A stretch of DNA of 64,000 nucleotides from JAVBLD01 sp031553705 (GCA_031553705.1 JAVBLD010000033.1:1-64000); one strand, 5' to 3'; positions 46,201 through 55,395 are shown, numbered from the stretch's first letter. Numbers and translations are program-made. The notes: a model not told the origin generated them from the letters alone.

Positions 46201-47618
46201 GCCGGTGGGTGAACCATATCGATATTGCCAACGGACGGTTTTATCCGAAAAATGGGGATGTATATATTGCTGCCGATGGAGATATCCAGGAGTTTACTGG
46301 TGGAAGGCTGTTATGTGAGCGAAATAACCGGGATAGAATCCTTAACAATGTGCTCTTAAAGATAAGGGGCGTCTATACCTTCAGTGGGAACGGTTTATAC
46401 GGCTATGTAAACGAACAGAACGATTCGACTCTTATCCGGTTCTCCGAAATAGGAACCGATTCGACCCGTCTGTTGTATGCGGCTGCTGAGATACTTGCCG
46501 CTACACCGTTGAAGTTGAACGACGGAATACAGTATAAAGGGCGTATGTTCCTTTATTCCACCCAAAAGGATCTTTTCTTTAAAGGATATACCGGTTTGAC
46601 GACCGGTAAGAATGATATTAATCATACATGGCTGGCGGTGAACTGCTATCTGGATGCATCGCAGATCAGGATACCGGTAGGAGAAGAGAATAGAGACGAT
46701 GAAAATCAACGTATTTTCAACGGGATATTCTTGACTTTGGATAAGGAAGTAAAAGCATACGCAGCTTTCCAGAGTAACCGATTGTTTTACAGTGATGACC
46801 AGTTGATCCGAGGAATAGGCGAGCTGATTTGGGACAGGAAGTCAAACTGCTACGTCATCCGGGATGCTTCTGCCAGTCCTTACTATCGTTTCTATTATGA
46901 TGTGCCGCAGGGTGAAATTCTTGGTTTTGGAAGATTAAACTTTTCGATCAAACTTCCCGGAGTAGCTCAGAGTTCAGCAGGCGATATCCGTTATAACCTC
47001 AAAAGCGGAGAGTTGAAAGCTTATGATTTGCTTTATGCCGTTGATTTTTCGCTGTTGAAGAAGATGGAAGCTATTCTGTTGAAGGATTTCGGGGATGACA
47101 ACTTGAAACAGATCACGGTTGATTCGTCATTGATCACACGATTATATAGCATATACGGCAAAGAACAGATGGCTAAGGTTACAGGGATACTATCCAGGCC
47201 TTCCGGTAACATACCCGATTCATTAAACCGGCTTTTTGTATTCAATTCGTTGGATCTGAAATGGGTTCCTGAATCCCGTTCCTATGTATCGGACGGAAAA
47301 GCTATGCTGATGTCGATGCGGGATGTGCCGGCCGAAAAAGAGCTGGATGTAAAGATTGAGTTAATACGCCGGATTGCCGGGGATGAATTATATTTGTATC
47401 TTTCCGACGGTCAAAACTGGTACTATTTCGAATATACCGGACATGAACTTTATACCCTTTCTTCAAATGAGGAGTATAATACGGCCCTGAAAACCGAGAA
47501 GGCCGATAAAAAGAAGGCAGGTTCCTATACGCTTACGCTTTGTCCGGATTCGAAAAAGGAACGTTTCTTATCGCGTTTGGAAGAGATAAAAAGAGGTACA
47601 TTCAAGAGAAATCAATGA
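43221..47618 (+). CDS. Very large exported protein of unknown function
   Basis: A 1465-residue protein with a signal peptide (MLKCGFIIMLLLPVVLKAQ) and no membrane anchor, lipobox or type IX sorting domain that I can see. A GTG two codons upstream (43215) is the other possible start. The first 250 residues are helical and mixed. From about 300 on, the protein is a long series of short beta-strands with repeating aspartate/glycine-rich turns (for example GYGYGGNPACVHITP, IKSRVTLDQKGFIARGNVEL), which fits beta-helix or solenoid passenger-like architecture. I do not recognise the family. The gene is monocistronic at its 5' end but only 6 bp from nth at its 3' end. Confidence 0.8.
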   Translation: MLKCGFIIMLLLPVVLKAQDTKSLFQQMDIILKDIKLIERKVLIDGYIEAQSSGYFTPSEQEEIQGLFNKFQELRIPGEPELKNFVQCINGFYRNSEKENFKVWLTGLKELVLPAVRSKVTIRNYLATTTLIVCEQTFSSSASHKWFIRGGKPVWRFNDGIRVDFDRATVTCKTPKDSIAIYSTDASYLVAEGCIVGKGGSVEWKNSQDNMNATLSTYQIDPKVSEYTADSALFHYESKFRMPLWGKLKDNASKYSNDKDRPFPEFTSYSTDIKINPLFRDVSFKGGISYAGLKFYGYGYGGNPACVHITPAGGATEMYLYADRFFIDTMKVISATSALVIKLDSGQITHPDINFSYLADKRVVTLKRITEQSAHIPFKDNYHQILFDMEQISWPLDSIYMKMSMTNRSGLFRAMIESLNFFNDDVYDNIQGLDEINPLNGLLKCSMELKSNTFTIKQYSTYIKKAAEQLRKQIIVLSYNDFVDYDEERDEVTLKQRLFDYTKARVGKQDYDQIRFISHPEGTQANALLDVHSHKLQIFGVQRLTISRVKDIFMEPTGNSLVMLKNRDMEFSGKLNAGMFDMYGHNLYFSYDKYTINLSQVDSANMFMMDQNTHKRGEQIRSSIKIMTGDIIIDEPGNKSGKKTGNGFPVLHSTSDSYVYFDQKYVQNGEYKRDSFYYVIKPYTLNGINSTDNFQYAFRGMLVSNILPPIDDTLYLMKDKSLGLRYDTPKEGLKLYGKGIIKSRVTLDQKGFIARGNVELNNSDFQSDSIMLLPSRMLASTNKIRVNAVPGQRPGTVGDQVNIRYLPKEGGNLQAISVKTPFEIYQGQVKHTGTLSIYETLLDASGQLALKDAVMNSQLFHLQEHNVVSPQTDISISPLANKEVLLDIRQVSADINMVSHIGKFVNNVETNPLSLSSNRYVCSFKNLTWNMDKSFLNVGVEDEKELAQLWRMEQVDSLPLQARNRFVSTSLSTDSLSFVAPFAKYNLLDGKINCRWVNHIDIANGRFYPKNGDVYIAADGDIQEFTGGRLLCERNNRDRILNNVLLKIRGVYTFSGNGLYGYVNEQNDSTLIRFSEIGTDSTRLLYAAAEILAATPLKLNDGIQYKGRMFLYSTQKDLFFKGYTGLTTGKNDINHTWLAVNCYLDASQIRIPVGEENRDDENQRIFNGIFLTLDKEVKAYAAFQSNRLFYSDDQLIRGIGELIWDRKSNCYVIRDASASPYYRFYYDVPQGEILGFGRLNFSIKLPGVAQSSAGDIRYNLKSGELKAYDLLYAVDFSLLKKMEAILLKDFGDDNLKQITVDSSLITRLYSIYGKEQMAKVTGILSRPSGNIPDSLNRLFVFNSLDLKWVPESRSYVSDGKAMLMSMRDVPAEKELDVKIELIRRIAGDELYLYLSDGQNWYYFEYTGHELYTLSSNEEYNTALKTEKADKKKAGSYTLTLCPDSKKERFLSRLEEIKRGTFKRNQ

Positions 47619-47624
47619 CATAAT

Positions 47625-48266
47625 ATGCGAATAAAAGAGAGATATACAGGGGTTATTGACTGGTTCGAAAAGCACATGCCGGTGGCTGAGAGCGAATTGA
47701 GATATCATAATCCTTTCGAGTTGATTGTGGCGGTAATCCTGTCTGCACAATGTACCGACAAGCGGGTGAATATGACGATGCCCGCTTTGTTGGAGCGTTT
47801 TCCTGATGTTTATACTATGGCAGAAGCAAAGGTAGAGGAGATATACGATTTAATAAAATCGATCTCTTATCCCAATAATAAAGCGAAGCATCTGTCGGAA
47901 ATGGCCAAAAAGTTAGTTTCCGATTTTAATGGAAAGGTGCCGGATGATTTCGCCCTACTCCAAACGTTGCCTGGAGTAGGGCGGAAAACTGCGAATGTTG
48001 TTTTGGCCGTGGCTTTTGGAAAATCTGCGATGCCTGTAGACACGCATGTTTTTCGGGTAGCCAACCGGATAGGATTGGTTGTTAATGCTACTACCCCATT
48101 GGAGACAGAAAAGCAATTAGTGAAACATATTCCTTCGGGTATCCTCTCAAAAGCGCATCATTGGCTGATTTTGCACGGACGTTACATTTGCCAGGCGCGT
48201 AGTCCAAAATGTAGTGAGTGTGGGATAACAATTTATTGCCAATATTATCAGGATCATTTGAAATAG
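47625..48266 (+). CDS. nth: Endonuclease III
   Basis: DNA glycosylase/AP lyase that removes oxidised pyrimidines. The 213-residue protein shows the helix-hairpin-helix LPGVGRKTANVVL with the catalytic Lys, the GPD-type Asp in MPVDTHVFRVANR, and the C-terminal iron-sulfur cluster ligands in CQARSPKCSECGITIYC (Cx6Cx2Cx5C). The start is 6 bp after the large gene upstream. lipA follows after 7 bp, so nth-lipA-lipB form a tight run. Confidence 0.97.
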   Translation: MRIKERYTGVIDWFEKHMPVAESELRYHNPFELIVAVILSAQCTDKRVNMTMPALLERFPDVYTMAEAKVEEIYDLIKSISYPNNKAKHLSEMAKKLVSDFNGKVPDDFALLQTLPGVGRKTANVVLAVAFGKSAMPVDTHVFRVANRIGLVVNATTPLETEKQLVKHIPSGILSKAHHWLILHGRYICQARSPKCSECGITIYCQYYQDHLK

Positions 48267-48273
48267 TTACTTT

Positions 48274-49137
48274 ATGAGTTGCCATAACAGAAAGAAACCG
48301 GATTGGTTGAAAATCCGATTGCCTATAGGACAGCTTTCGGCAGATGTATTGAATGTTGTGCGGACAAATAATCTGAATACCATCTGTACAAGTGGTCGTT
48401 GTCCTAACCAGGGAGAGTGCTGGGGATGCGGTACGGCTACATTTATGATTTGCGGGGATGTTTGTACGCGCGCTTGTAAATTCTGCAATGTGACAACCGG
48501 TCGGCCTAAGCCTCTTGATCCGCAGGAACCTGAAAATATTGCGAATTCGGTGAGTGTTCTGAAATTGAAGCATGTTGTACTTACTTCTGTCGATCGGGAT
48601 GATTTGCCCGATTTAGGTGCTGCACATTGGGTCGAAGTAATTCGGGCGGTTAAAGAAAAGAATCCTCATACAACAATGGAAGTACTTATTCCTGATTTTC
48701 AGGGATGTAATGAACTGATCCAACAGATCATTGCGGTCCGCCCTGAGGTAATTTCACATAATCTGGAAACCGTATGCCGCTTATCGGACCAGATACGGAG
48801 CCGTGCGACTTATGTTGGATCTCTGCAAGTTATAGATAAAATTTCAAAATCGGGTATTATTTCGAAATCAGGTATTATGCTTGGACTAGGAGAGAGTAGG
48901 GAAGAGATATTGGAAACAATGGACGATCTTCGAAAGGTGGGGTGCAATGTGATGACAATCGGGCAATATCTTCAACCGACGGCAAAAAATATAGAGGTGA
49001 AAGAGTATATCACTCCCGAAACATTTGAAGAGTATAAAGCGATCGGATTGGCAAAAGGCTTTGCCCATGTGGAGAGCGGACCGCTGGTACGGTCCAGTTA
49101 TCATGCGGAAAAGCATGTAAGATTGAATCAGTCATGA
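48274..49137 (+). CDS. lipA: Lipoyl synthase
   Basis: Radical-SAM enzyme inserting two sulfurs into protein-bound octanoate to give lipoate for 2-oxoacid dehydrogenases and the glycine cleavage system. The auxiliary cluster cysteines are in CTSGRCPNQGECW, and the radical-SAM cluster cysteines in CTRACKFCNV. The family-typical C-terminal serine ligand motif is RSSYHA. The 287-residue length is standard. It is 7 bp behind nth and overlaps lipB by 4 bp (ATGA). Confidence 0.97.
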   Translation: MSCHNRKKPDWLKIRLPIGQLSADVLNVVRTNNLNTICTSGRCPNQGECWGCGTATFMICGDVCTRACKFCNVTTGRPKPLDPQEPENIANSVSVLKLKHVVLTSVDRDDLPDLGAAHWVEVIRAVKEKNPHTTMEVLIPDFQGCNELIQQIIAVRPEVISHNLETVCRLSDQIRSRATYVGSLQVIDKISKSGIISKSGIMLGLGESREEILETMDDLRKVGCNVMTIGQYLQPTAKNIEVKEYITPETFEEYKAIGLAKGFAHVESGPLVRSSYHAEKHVRLNQS

Positions 49138-49811
49138 AAAGAACAAGATTTATTGACCTGGGAATGAAGGGATACCGGGAAGTGTGGCAACAACAGGAAC
49201 AGTTGTTGGAGTCCGTTAAAGAAGAGAAAAGGCAGGGAAAATCTCCGTTGAATTACTTGCTTTTTGTGGAACACCATCCGGTTTATACTTTGGGAAAAAG
49301 CGGGGATGCATCAAATATGTTGGCTGATATGATACAATTGAGTGCAAAGGATGCCGAATTGATAAAAGTGGACAGGGGAGGAGATATTACATTCCATGGG
49401 CCGGGCCAATTGGTGGCTTATCCGGTAATCGATCTGGAGGATTTTGGGCTGGGAGTGAAAGAGTATGTCGAAAAGCTGGAAGAGGTGGTAATCCGCGCGA
49501 TTGCTGCTTATGGAATTAAAGGGGATCGTTTTTCCGGTGCGACAGGGGTGTGGTTGGATGTAAATACGAAGCAGTCGCGAAAAATTTGTGCCATCGGGGT
49601 AAAATGTTCCCAATTTGTTACTATGCACGGATTCGCCCTGAATGTAAATACCGACCTAGGGTATTTTAATTATATCAACCCTTGTGGGTTTGTCGATAAA
49701 GGGGTTACTTCATTGGCAAAAGAAGCAGGTTGTCAAGCGGATATGAACGAAGTAAAACAAATCGTTCTCAGCAAGTTTGTAGAAGTATTCGGAATGAATA
49801 TGAACAGGTAG
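49134..49811 (+). CDS. lipB: Octanoyltransferase
   Basis: Transfers octanoate from acyl carrier protein to lipoyl domains, supplying LipA. The 225-residue protein has the conserved RGGDITFHGPGQLVAYPVIDL (the HGPGQ loop), the essential Lys region IGVKCSQFVTMHGFALNV, and the catalytic Cys in NPCGFVDKGVTSL. Its start codon overlaps the lipA stop (ATGA), giving translational coupling, and no lplA-type salvage ligase is visible. Confidence 0.97.
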   Translation: MKRTRFIDLGMKGYREVWQQQEQLLESVKEEKRQGKSPLNYLLFVEHHPVYTLGKSGDASNMLADMIQLSAKDAELIKVDRGGDITFHGPGQLVAYPVIDLEDFGLGVKEYVEKLEEVVIRAIAAYGIKGDRFSGATGVWLDVNTKQSRKICAIGVKCSQFVTMHGFALNVNTDLGYFNYINPCGFVDKGVTSLAKEAGCQADMNEVKQIVLSKFVEVFGMNMNR

Positions 49812-49851
49812 TAACAGAGCCGGGAACAATACCGGTACACCTCTGAAAGAC

Positions 49852-50271
49852 TTATAATAATAATTTGCCTGTTTCCGGATTTCTGCGCTCTTTCTTTATT
49901 GATGCGATTATATCCAATGCTTCCGGGTTAAGAATCTCCGGTAGGTTTACTCCTCTTTTTTTAAGGCTGATCAGCCAATCCTCCACTTCTTCTTTTCGTA
50001 AAGTATATAGTATATCCCGAAAAAGCTCGATCTGCCTGTCATCATACCTATTTGCCTCTATTCCCCGGAATATATCCAGCTCTTCGTCTTCGAAATAATC
50101 AATATGCGGATCTGCAATTTTCAGGCCTTTTTCGCATACTGCGTGCATTCCGCAACATCCCTCGACAGGGGTGACAGACCTGTTTGATTGTTTTTCCTTT
50201 GATTTACTTACAAAAGTAAACAGGGCCACAATAATAAGCAACCCCGTTATTCCAATAACTAAATAAAGCAT
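49852..50271 (-). CDS. Membrane-anchored protein with CCGxHxxC motif
   Basis: A 139-residue protein with one N-terminal helix (YLVIGITGLLIIVALFTFV) followed by a cluster reading CCGMHAVCEKG, probably a metal- or redox-active site on the cytoplasmic or periplasmic face. The rest is acidic and helical (EELDIFRGIEANRYDDRQIELF). Similar short Bacteroidales proteins are usually labelled hypothetical or misannotated as phospholipases. It lies 26 bp after the coiled-coil lipoprotein on the same strand, so the two may share a message. Confidence 0.75.
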   Translation of the reverse strand: MLYLVIGITGLLIIVALFTFVSKSKEKQSNRSVTPVEGCCGMHAVCEKGLKIADPHIDYFEDEELDIFRGIEANRYDDRQIELFRDILYTLRKEEVEDWLISLKKRGVNLPEILNPEALDIIASIKKERRNPETGKLLL

Positions 50272-50297
50272 GATTCACTGCATATTTAGAGAACTTG

Positions 50298-50948
50298 TTA
50301 TTTGTTCAATTCTTTCTTGAGCTGGTTTATTTGATTGGTCAACTTTTGAATCTCAGCTTCTCCGTTACTCTTTTCTTTTCTGATCCATGCCAATTTTTTA
50401 TTAAGCTCTTCGTTTTCCTGTTTTAGCTTGAGCACTTCCTCGTTGTTAGAACCTGCGCCCGATTGGATCGCATTCAGTTCATTTTTTATTCTTTGATTCT
50501 CTTTTTCCAGTTCTGATTTCACCCTAGCTAACTCTCTTTGGGCATCGTCCCGTTCGGTAAGCACTTTCTTGAAACTGCTTTCAAGGGTGGTAATCCTTTG
50601 TTCTGACGATTCGGCCGAGTATTTGATCTGATCGGAGGCTTCATCCAATTCCGATTTTAAAGCCGTTTGTTTACTCTCTAAAGAGCGTAGTTTATTATTT
50701 AATTCATCGACCATCTTATCTTTCATTGCATTATTTTCCGTCAGCTTATAACGTATCGAACTAAAATCATCTTTAGCCTGCTGCAGCTCTTTTTCAAGGT
50801 TCTTCTTGTCCTTCTTTACATCGAGCAAATTCCGTTCGACATCTCTTTTAGCCCTGGCCAGATCCTCATACTTCTTTTTAGATACACACGATGACAACAG
50901 GGATGAAATGATAATAAAATTCAATACGTATAGTCCAATCCGTCTCAT
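50298..50948 (-). CDS. Coiled-coil lipoprotein
   Basis: A 216-residue envelope lipoprotein. The signal peptide ends in the lipobox LLSSC, after which almost the entire mature chain is a heptad coiled coil rich in Lys, Glu and Leu (for example ERNLLDVKKDKKNLEKEL). It matches the N-terminal spacer found in front of OmpA-type peptidoglycan-binding domains in Bacteroidota, but here the OmpA domain is absent. It could tether or space the outer membrane, which is inference. A minus-strand TATATTTG (51037-51044) lies 89 bp upstream. Confidence 0.8.
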   Translation of the reverse strand: MRRIGLYVLNFIIISSLLSSCVSKKKYEDLARAKRDVERNLLDVKKDKKNLEKELQQAKDDFSSIRYKLTENNAMKDKMVDELNNKLRSLESKQTALKSELDEASDQIKYSAESSEQRITTLESSFKKVLTERDDAQRELARVKSELEKENQRIKNELNAIQSGAGSNNEEVLKLKQENEELNKKLAWIRKEKSNGEAEIQKLTNQINQLKKELNK

Positions 50949-51036
50949 TTTGTATTATTTTATATTTTTCGATATAAACCCTGTAATTACAGTTACAGAG
51001 TCTTGGTTTTAATTATTATAATTACTTACTTTGGGG

Positions 51037-51044
51037 CAAATATA
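51037..51044 (-). promoter_or_regulatory. Promoter -7 element upstream of the coiled-coil lipoprotein
   Basis: CAAATATA reads TATATTTG on the minus strand. It sits between the divergent lipoprotein and CarboxypepD_reg-like genes, giving a leader of about 85 nt for the lipoprotein. Confidence 0.4.
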
Positions 51045-51066
51045 TAAAATAAACGAATAGATTACT

Positions 51067-52251
51067 ATGAATAGGAAAGTTCTCTCGTTAATAATATTAT
51101 TTCTTGTTTGGTTTGCAGCGGCTTATGCACAGAATGATGGAAAAATAACATTAAAAGGAGTGATTCTTGATGCTAAAACAAACGAACCGGTGATATTTGC
51201 CAACATGGGGGTTTTGGGTACTACAGCCGGGGTTGCATCGGAGAAAGACGGACGGTTCGAGTTGACGGTACCAGAAAAGTATGCTTCCTATATAGTTCGC
51301 ATTTCTGCTGTGGGTTATGCGACGTATGATATAAAGATAAGCGAGGCGAAGGAAAAAGGAGATATGACCATCATGCTTGAACCGGTCGCGTATGGATTGG
51401 ATGAGGTAGATATACGTGCCAAAGCGCAGGTCTATCAAAGAATGCTGAAGAACGTTGTGACAAATATCAGCAAGAACTATATTGTGAAACCCTATAACTA
51501 TCAGGGATATTTTGAGCATAGTGTCTTTAAAAACGGAGTGGAAGACAATACCAAAGAGGCTATTATACAGATTTATGATAATAGGGGGTACGTCCGCAGT
51601 GATGTAAGTACGACATTCGGAGAGATAAATTATAAGTTTAATCAGGTACGACGAAATCGTCCGGTTCAATCGATATTTGACGGCTTAAATTATTTTGACG
51701 ATATCCTGACAGCCGACGTAGTACGTAACACAAGGAATGTATTGGATATAGCCAATTCGAGGGAATATAAACTGAAAGGAAAGGGTAAACTGCAGTATGA
51801 GGGAGATTCGGTGCAGGTGATAGAATATGAGGTAGCCAAGCCTACCATTTCAACGACAGGAAACACTCAGGTAATGGCCTATAAAGGAGAGATATATGTA
51901 AACTTAAAGGATTTTGCTGTCCTGAAACATATTGTCAATATTACTGCAAAGAATTTTACAATCTTGGGACGTAACCTGATGCCGGTAAACGAACCTGAAA
52001 AATCTAATGTGAATATCGTAATCGTTACCAATTATAAGAAACTCAAAAATGTTTATTTCCTAAGCGGTACAACACTCAGATATACCTATAAAGAGGCTGA
52101 AAACAGTATAAAGGGGGAGATGCAGTATGTTACGACGAGGGTAAACATGAATGCTCCGGAAGCTATTACCGGACGGATGTATTATGAAGATATCAAAACC
52201 AATGAAAGTTTCTGGAACCGTTATTCGGTTTATTTTGAGGGGGAGGAGTGA
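51067..52251 (+). CDS. Exported CarboxypepD_reg-like domain protein
   Basis: A 394-residue exported protein. The signal peptide ends AAAYAQ, and a carboxypeptidase-regulatory-like beta-sandwich follows (about 27-105: GVILDAKTNEPVIFANMGV ... DEVDIRA). That domain is the usual N-terminal extension of TonB-dependent receptors and surface proteins in Bacteroidota. The remaining 290 residues are of the type found in unnamed outer-membrane-associated partners, with no barrel or plug. It may assist outer-membrane structures but I cannot assign a function. Its 3' end overlaps the convergent OstA-like gene by 22 bp. Confidence 0.8.
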   Translation: MNRKVLSLIILFLVWFAAAYAQNDGKITLKGVILDAKTNEPVIFANMGVLGTTAGVASEKDGRFELTVPEKYASYIVRISAVGYATYDIKISEAKEKGDMTIMLEPVAYGLDEVDIRAKAQVYQRMLKNVVTNISKNYIVKPYNYQGYFEHSVFKNGVEDNTKEAIIQIYDNRGYVRSDVSTTFGEINYKFNQVRRNRPVQSIFDGLNYFDDILTADVVRNTRNVLDIANSREYKLKGKGKLQYEGDSVQVIEYEVAKPTISTTGNTQVMAYKGEIYVNLKDFAVLKHIVNITAKNFTILGRNLMPVNEPEKSNVNIVIVTNYKKLKNVYFLSGTTLRYTYKEAENSIKGEMQYVTTRVNMNAPEAITGRMYYEDIKTNESFWNRYSVYFEGEE

Positions 52252-53798
52252 AATATATCCTCTTTTTTGGTTGGTTTCTTTTCGATATGCCACTGGAAAT
52301 CCTTTAACTGCTGGTCTTCCGGTTTTACCATGAATATCGGAGTAATAGTACCATCGGTTTTATTGAGGAAAGTAATTATCTCGATTTGCTTCTTTTCGAT
52401 CAGGATTCTGGTATTGGGACTGGTTGCCTTAAACAGTCCGATAATAGTTCCTTTTTCGTCAAGATAATAAAGCGTCTCACTGCTTCCGTTCACATAAACC
52501 ATACGCAATTCATTGTTTTCGACATATCCGGTAATGTTCCTGCCTTTTATTTGGTTGAACCTATTTGTATCTGCCTGATTGATAATCATAGCTTTGTTAT
52601 TCAGATGAAACAGGTCGACATTATTTCCCTTCATGTGCATATTGATGTCTGTCGCCGTCATTTGATTACCGCTGGCCCAAACGATTGGCGTGTGATACAA
52701 GTAAACGGTGGAATCCGCCACCGGAAATACCATTGAATCGCAAATTCCTTGCAGATCCGTATTATAGAGCTTTGTGTTGTAGTAAGCTTTCATGACATTG
52801 CTACCGAGCGTATCTTTGTTGACGGAAATAGTATCTCCATGGATAAAGAGGGAGTCGGCTTCCCCGACAATAGTCAATAAAGCCCGTTGGGTAATATAGG
52901 CATAATCGTTGTTTTTAAGCACCTTTCCATAGTGACCTTCGACAATAACATTATTGACCGTATCGTAAAGATGGATATGTTGTTTCATGATTGCACTGCC
53001 GCTGATGCTGTCTACGATGATCGTATCAGCTACGCCCAAGTACTCGTTATAGGTAAGGTGATTATTTTTGTATAACTCGGCGTGTGACGTGAGCGAATTA
53101 TACCATCCTTTTTCCGAGTAGAGCGTACGGTTATCTCCGTGAATATGTGTCGGGCCTAATATGGTGATTATTTTCGTTACCGTCTGATATTTCATTGTGT
53201 CGGAAAACATCCTGTAGTCAGGAGTATGTACTTGTACACTATCTTTGAAAAACATCTCATTGATAGGCACATAGTAATATCCGAATTTGCTGCTTAAGGT
53301 ATTAACTTTGTCTTTAATTGTGCCATGATTGAAATAGTAACCTACCCTTGTCGCTGCATTATAATCGAGGAAGTTGGTCGTTAAAGTGATCTTCTGGTCG
53401 TTCATGCTAACGTTGTGACGTACCTGTGCCAGTAAAGTTTTACTGTTATAAGTCATATAGTCCCCCCACAAATGCAATGTATCGCTCTGGATCGCATGCA
53501 CGCGACCGAAGGCTTCGACATAATTACTATCCGGATATTGGTACAAGCTGTCACAAGTCATCTGCATATCTTTATGTTCCAGTCTGACATTCCCGATCAG
53601 CTTGTTTATTCTTTGTACGACACCGATTCTGGTCATATCGGCATGTAATATGTTAATCTTTGCGGAATCCTGTGCCATAACCGGTGAGGCAAAACTCGCA
53701 ATACAACATAACAATCCCCACATGAGGATGGCGCGTTGCAATCGTAATCGTACAATCGGATATATTGAAAACATATACAATAGCAAAAGCATTTTCAA
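52230..53798 (-). CDS. OstA-like (LptA/LptD N-terminal-like) periplasmic protein
   Basis: A 522-residue exported protein with repeated short beta-strands of the OstA fold that shuttles or positions lipopolysaccharide across the periplasm. Visible are LEHKDMQMTCDSLYQYPDSN (an OstA strand pair) and repeated segments with DTLHLWGD, YSEKGWYNS, VIVEGHYGKVLKNNDYAY and the like. The frame starts at 53798, but an internal ATG at 53723 (MWGLLCCIASFASPVMAQ) gives a cleaner signal peptide and may be the real start. It sits in the Bacteroidales arrangement with SurA-type chaperones upstream on the same strand, which supports a role in outer-membrane biogenesis. Confidence 0.85.
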   Translation of the reverse strand: MKMLLLLYMFSIYPIVRLRLQRAILMWGLLCCIASFASPVMAQDSAKINILHADMTRIGVVQRINKLIGNVRLEHKDMQMTCDSLYQYPDSNYVEAFGRVHAIQSDTLHLWGDYMTYNSKTLLAQVRHNVSMNDQKITLTTNFLDYNAATRVGYYFNHGTIKDKVNTLSSKFGYYYVPINEMFFKDSVQVHTPDYRMFSDTMKYQTVTKIITILGPTHIHGDNRTLYSEKGWYNSLTSHAELYKNNHLTYNEYLGVADTIIVDSISGSAIMKQHIHLYDTVNNVIVEGHYGKVLKNNDYAYITQRALLTIVGEADSLFIHGDTISVNKDTLGSNVMKAYYNTKLYNTDLQGICDSMVFPVADSTVYLYHTPIVWASGNQMTATDINMHMKGNNVDLFHLNNKAMIINQADTNRFNQIKGRNITGYVENNELRMVYVNGSSETLYYLDEKGTIIGLFKATSPNTRILIEKKQIEIITFLNKTDGTITPIFMVKPEDQQLKDFQWHIEKKPTKKEDIFHSSPSK

Positions 53799-53849
53799 AT
53801 GATCGTTTTTTATCCACGAACTTTTCTACTTCAATTCGTGTGCAAGGGG

Positions 53850-55181
53850 TTATTTAAACCACCCGTCATAGTGGAATTTTGCATCCTTATAGGAGTCGTC
53901 AATATGAATATAGGTTGCAGCTTGTTTTTCGTTGATCCATTTTTTAAACTTCTCCATCTGCTTTTCATTCTTCAACAACATTTCAAAGTTCATCCAATCC
54001 TCTTCCAGGTTGGCTTTATGTTGTGGATAGAATGCTTTAATCTTGATGATTTTATACTCTTCCCGTCCGCTGCTTCGATCCAGAAAAGGTTCGGATATCT
54101 GGCCTACTTTCATACGGTTCACCTCTTTAGCCATATCTCCTTTTATATCGCTTTTGGCAATTTTCGAATCGGCGCCGTAACCGGCAATCAAACCGCCATT
54201 CTGTCTTGTCTGCTTATCGGTTGAAAAATAGTAGGCGGACTCTTCAAATGTCATTTTGCCATCTATAATGTATTGTCTGATAGTGTCAAGGCGTTGTATT
54301 GCCTCTTCTTTCTCTTCCGGTGATACTTTAGGCTGGATCACGATGTGGCGGACATTCAGCTTCTCTCCTTGACGGTCAATTAATTGTATAATATGGAAAC
54401 CGTATTCGGTTTCAACAATTTTTGATATTTTGCCCGGCTTCAGGCTATAGGCAGCTTCTGCAAATTCCGGAACCCAATCCGTCTTCGATTTATACCCCAT
54501 TTCTCCTCCCCTGGCTGCTGCTGCATCTTCCGAATAGAGCACCGCTAACGTACTGAAAGACTTTTCGCCGTTAATTATCTGCTCCCTGAAGCTTCTTAAC
54601 AATTCTCTGACCCGCTCTTTCTCTGCTTCACTTATGTTGGGTTTCAGCACAATCTGTTGAATTTCGTATTTATCCGGCATGTCCGGCAGACTGTCTTTCG
54701 GGATTTTCTTATAGTAACTTCTTACTTCGGAAGGAGTAAGACGGACTTTCTCGACGATTTTTTGCTGCATTCTTTCAGTGATTAATCTTTCCCGGATGGG
54801 TGCCCGCATTTCGTCTCTAATTTCATTAAGGTTTTTATTGAAATAAGATTCAAGGCGTTCCTGCGAACCAATGTTGGCAATCAGATCTTCAATGCGGTGT
54901 GTTATTTCCGCTTCAACTTCGTCTTCAGTGACCGTGATACTATCAAGCTTTGCCTGTGCTACCAGAAGTTTTTGAATTAACTGTTGTTCTAAAAGCTCCG
55001 TTTTGTAATCGACAGAAGAGGAGATCATACCCTGGCTTTGCTCTTGTAGAAACGCATTCTCGATATCCGACTTTAAAATAATCTCATCTCCTACAATTGC
55101 AATAATTTTATCCACGACATTTTTCTGGGCCGTAACATAACCGGATAAGAACAATATAATAAACAAAAAAGGATATTTCAT
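53850..55181 (-). CDS. surA: Periplasmic peptidyl-prolyl isomerase SurA
   Basis: A 443-residue periplasmic chaperone for outer-membrane proteins. A signal peptide (ending YVTAQ) is followed by the SurA N-terminal helical domain (VDKIIAIVGDEIILKSDIE). Two parvulin domains follow (about 175-270, EIQQIVLKPNISEAEKE ... YGFHIIQLIDRQG; and about 280-385, NVRHIVIQPK ... GREEYKIIKI). It is 51 bp upstream of the OstA-like gene in the direction of transcription, and 214 bp downstream of the second SurA-like gene. The grouping matches outer-membrane assembly clusters of this phylum. Confidence 0.93.
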   Translation of the reverse strand: MKYPFLFIILFLSGYVTAQKNVVDKIIAIVGDEIILKSDIENAFLQEQSQGMISSSVDYKTELLEQQLIQKLLVAQAKLDSITVTEDEVEAEITHRIEDLIANIGSQERLESYFNKNLNEIRDEMRAPIRERLITERMQQKIVEKVRLTPSEVRSYYKKIPKDSLPDMPDKYEIQQIVLKPNISEAEKERVRELLRSFREQIINGEKSFSTLAVLYSEDAAAARGGEMGYKSKTDWVPEFAEAAYSLKPGKISKIVETEYGFHIIQLIDRQGEKLNVRHIVIQPKVSPEEKEEAIQRLDTIRQYIIDGKMTFEESAYYFSTDKQTRQNGGLIAGYGADSKIAKSDIKGDMAKEVNRMKVGQISEPFLDRSSGREEYKIIKIKAFYPQHKANLEEDWMNFEMLLKNEKQMEKFKKWINEKQAATYIHIDDSYKDAKFHYDGWFK

Positions 55182-55395
55182 AAATATATAATTGAAAGTT
55201 GAAAATTGAATGTTAAAAACGAGGTTGTTTGAGTAACTCTTTGATATATAGTATTAATTATAAATATCTTATAGTATGTGTCATATTTGCTTTTGTTTTG
55301 AATGCCCGAAGCTAATATTTTTTATTTAAACATGGAGTATTTTCAAGAATGATTTTTACCGGAGCTGTATTTCATTTTTGATTTTTGCAGTTTAC

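Noticed and set aside
51151..51669. A 172-residue minus-strand frame antisense to the CarboxypepD_reg-like gene
   Set aside because: The plus strand carries a signal peptide and a recognised domain, so this is a shadow.
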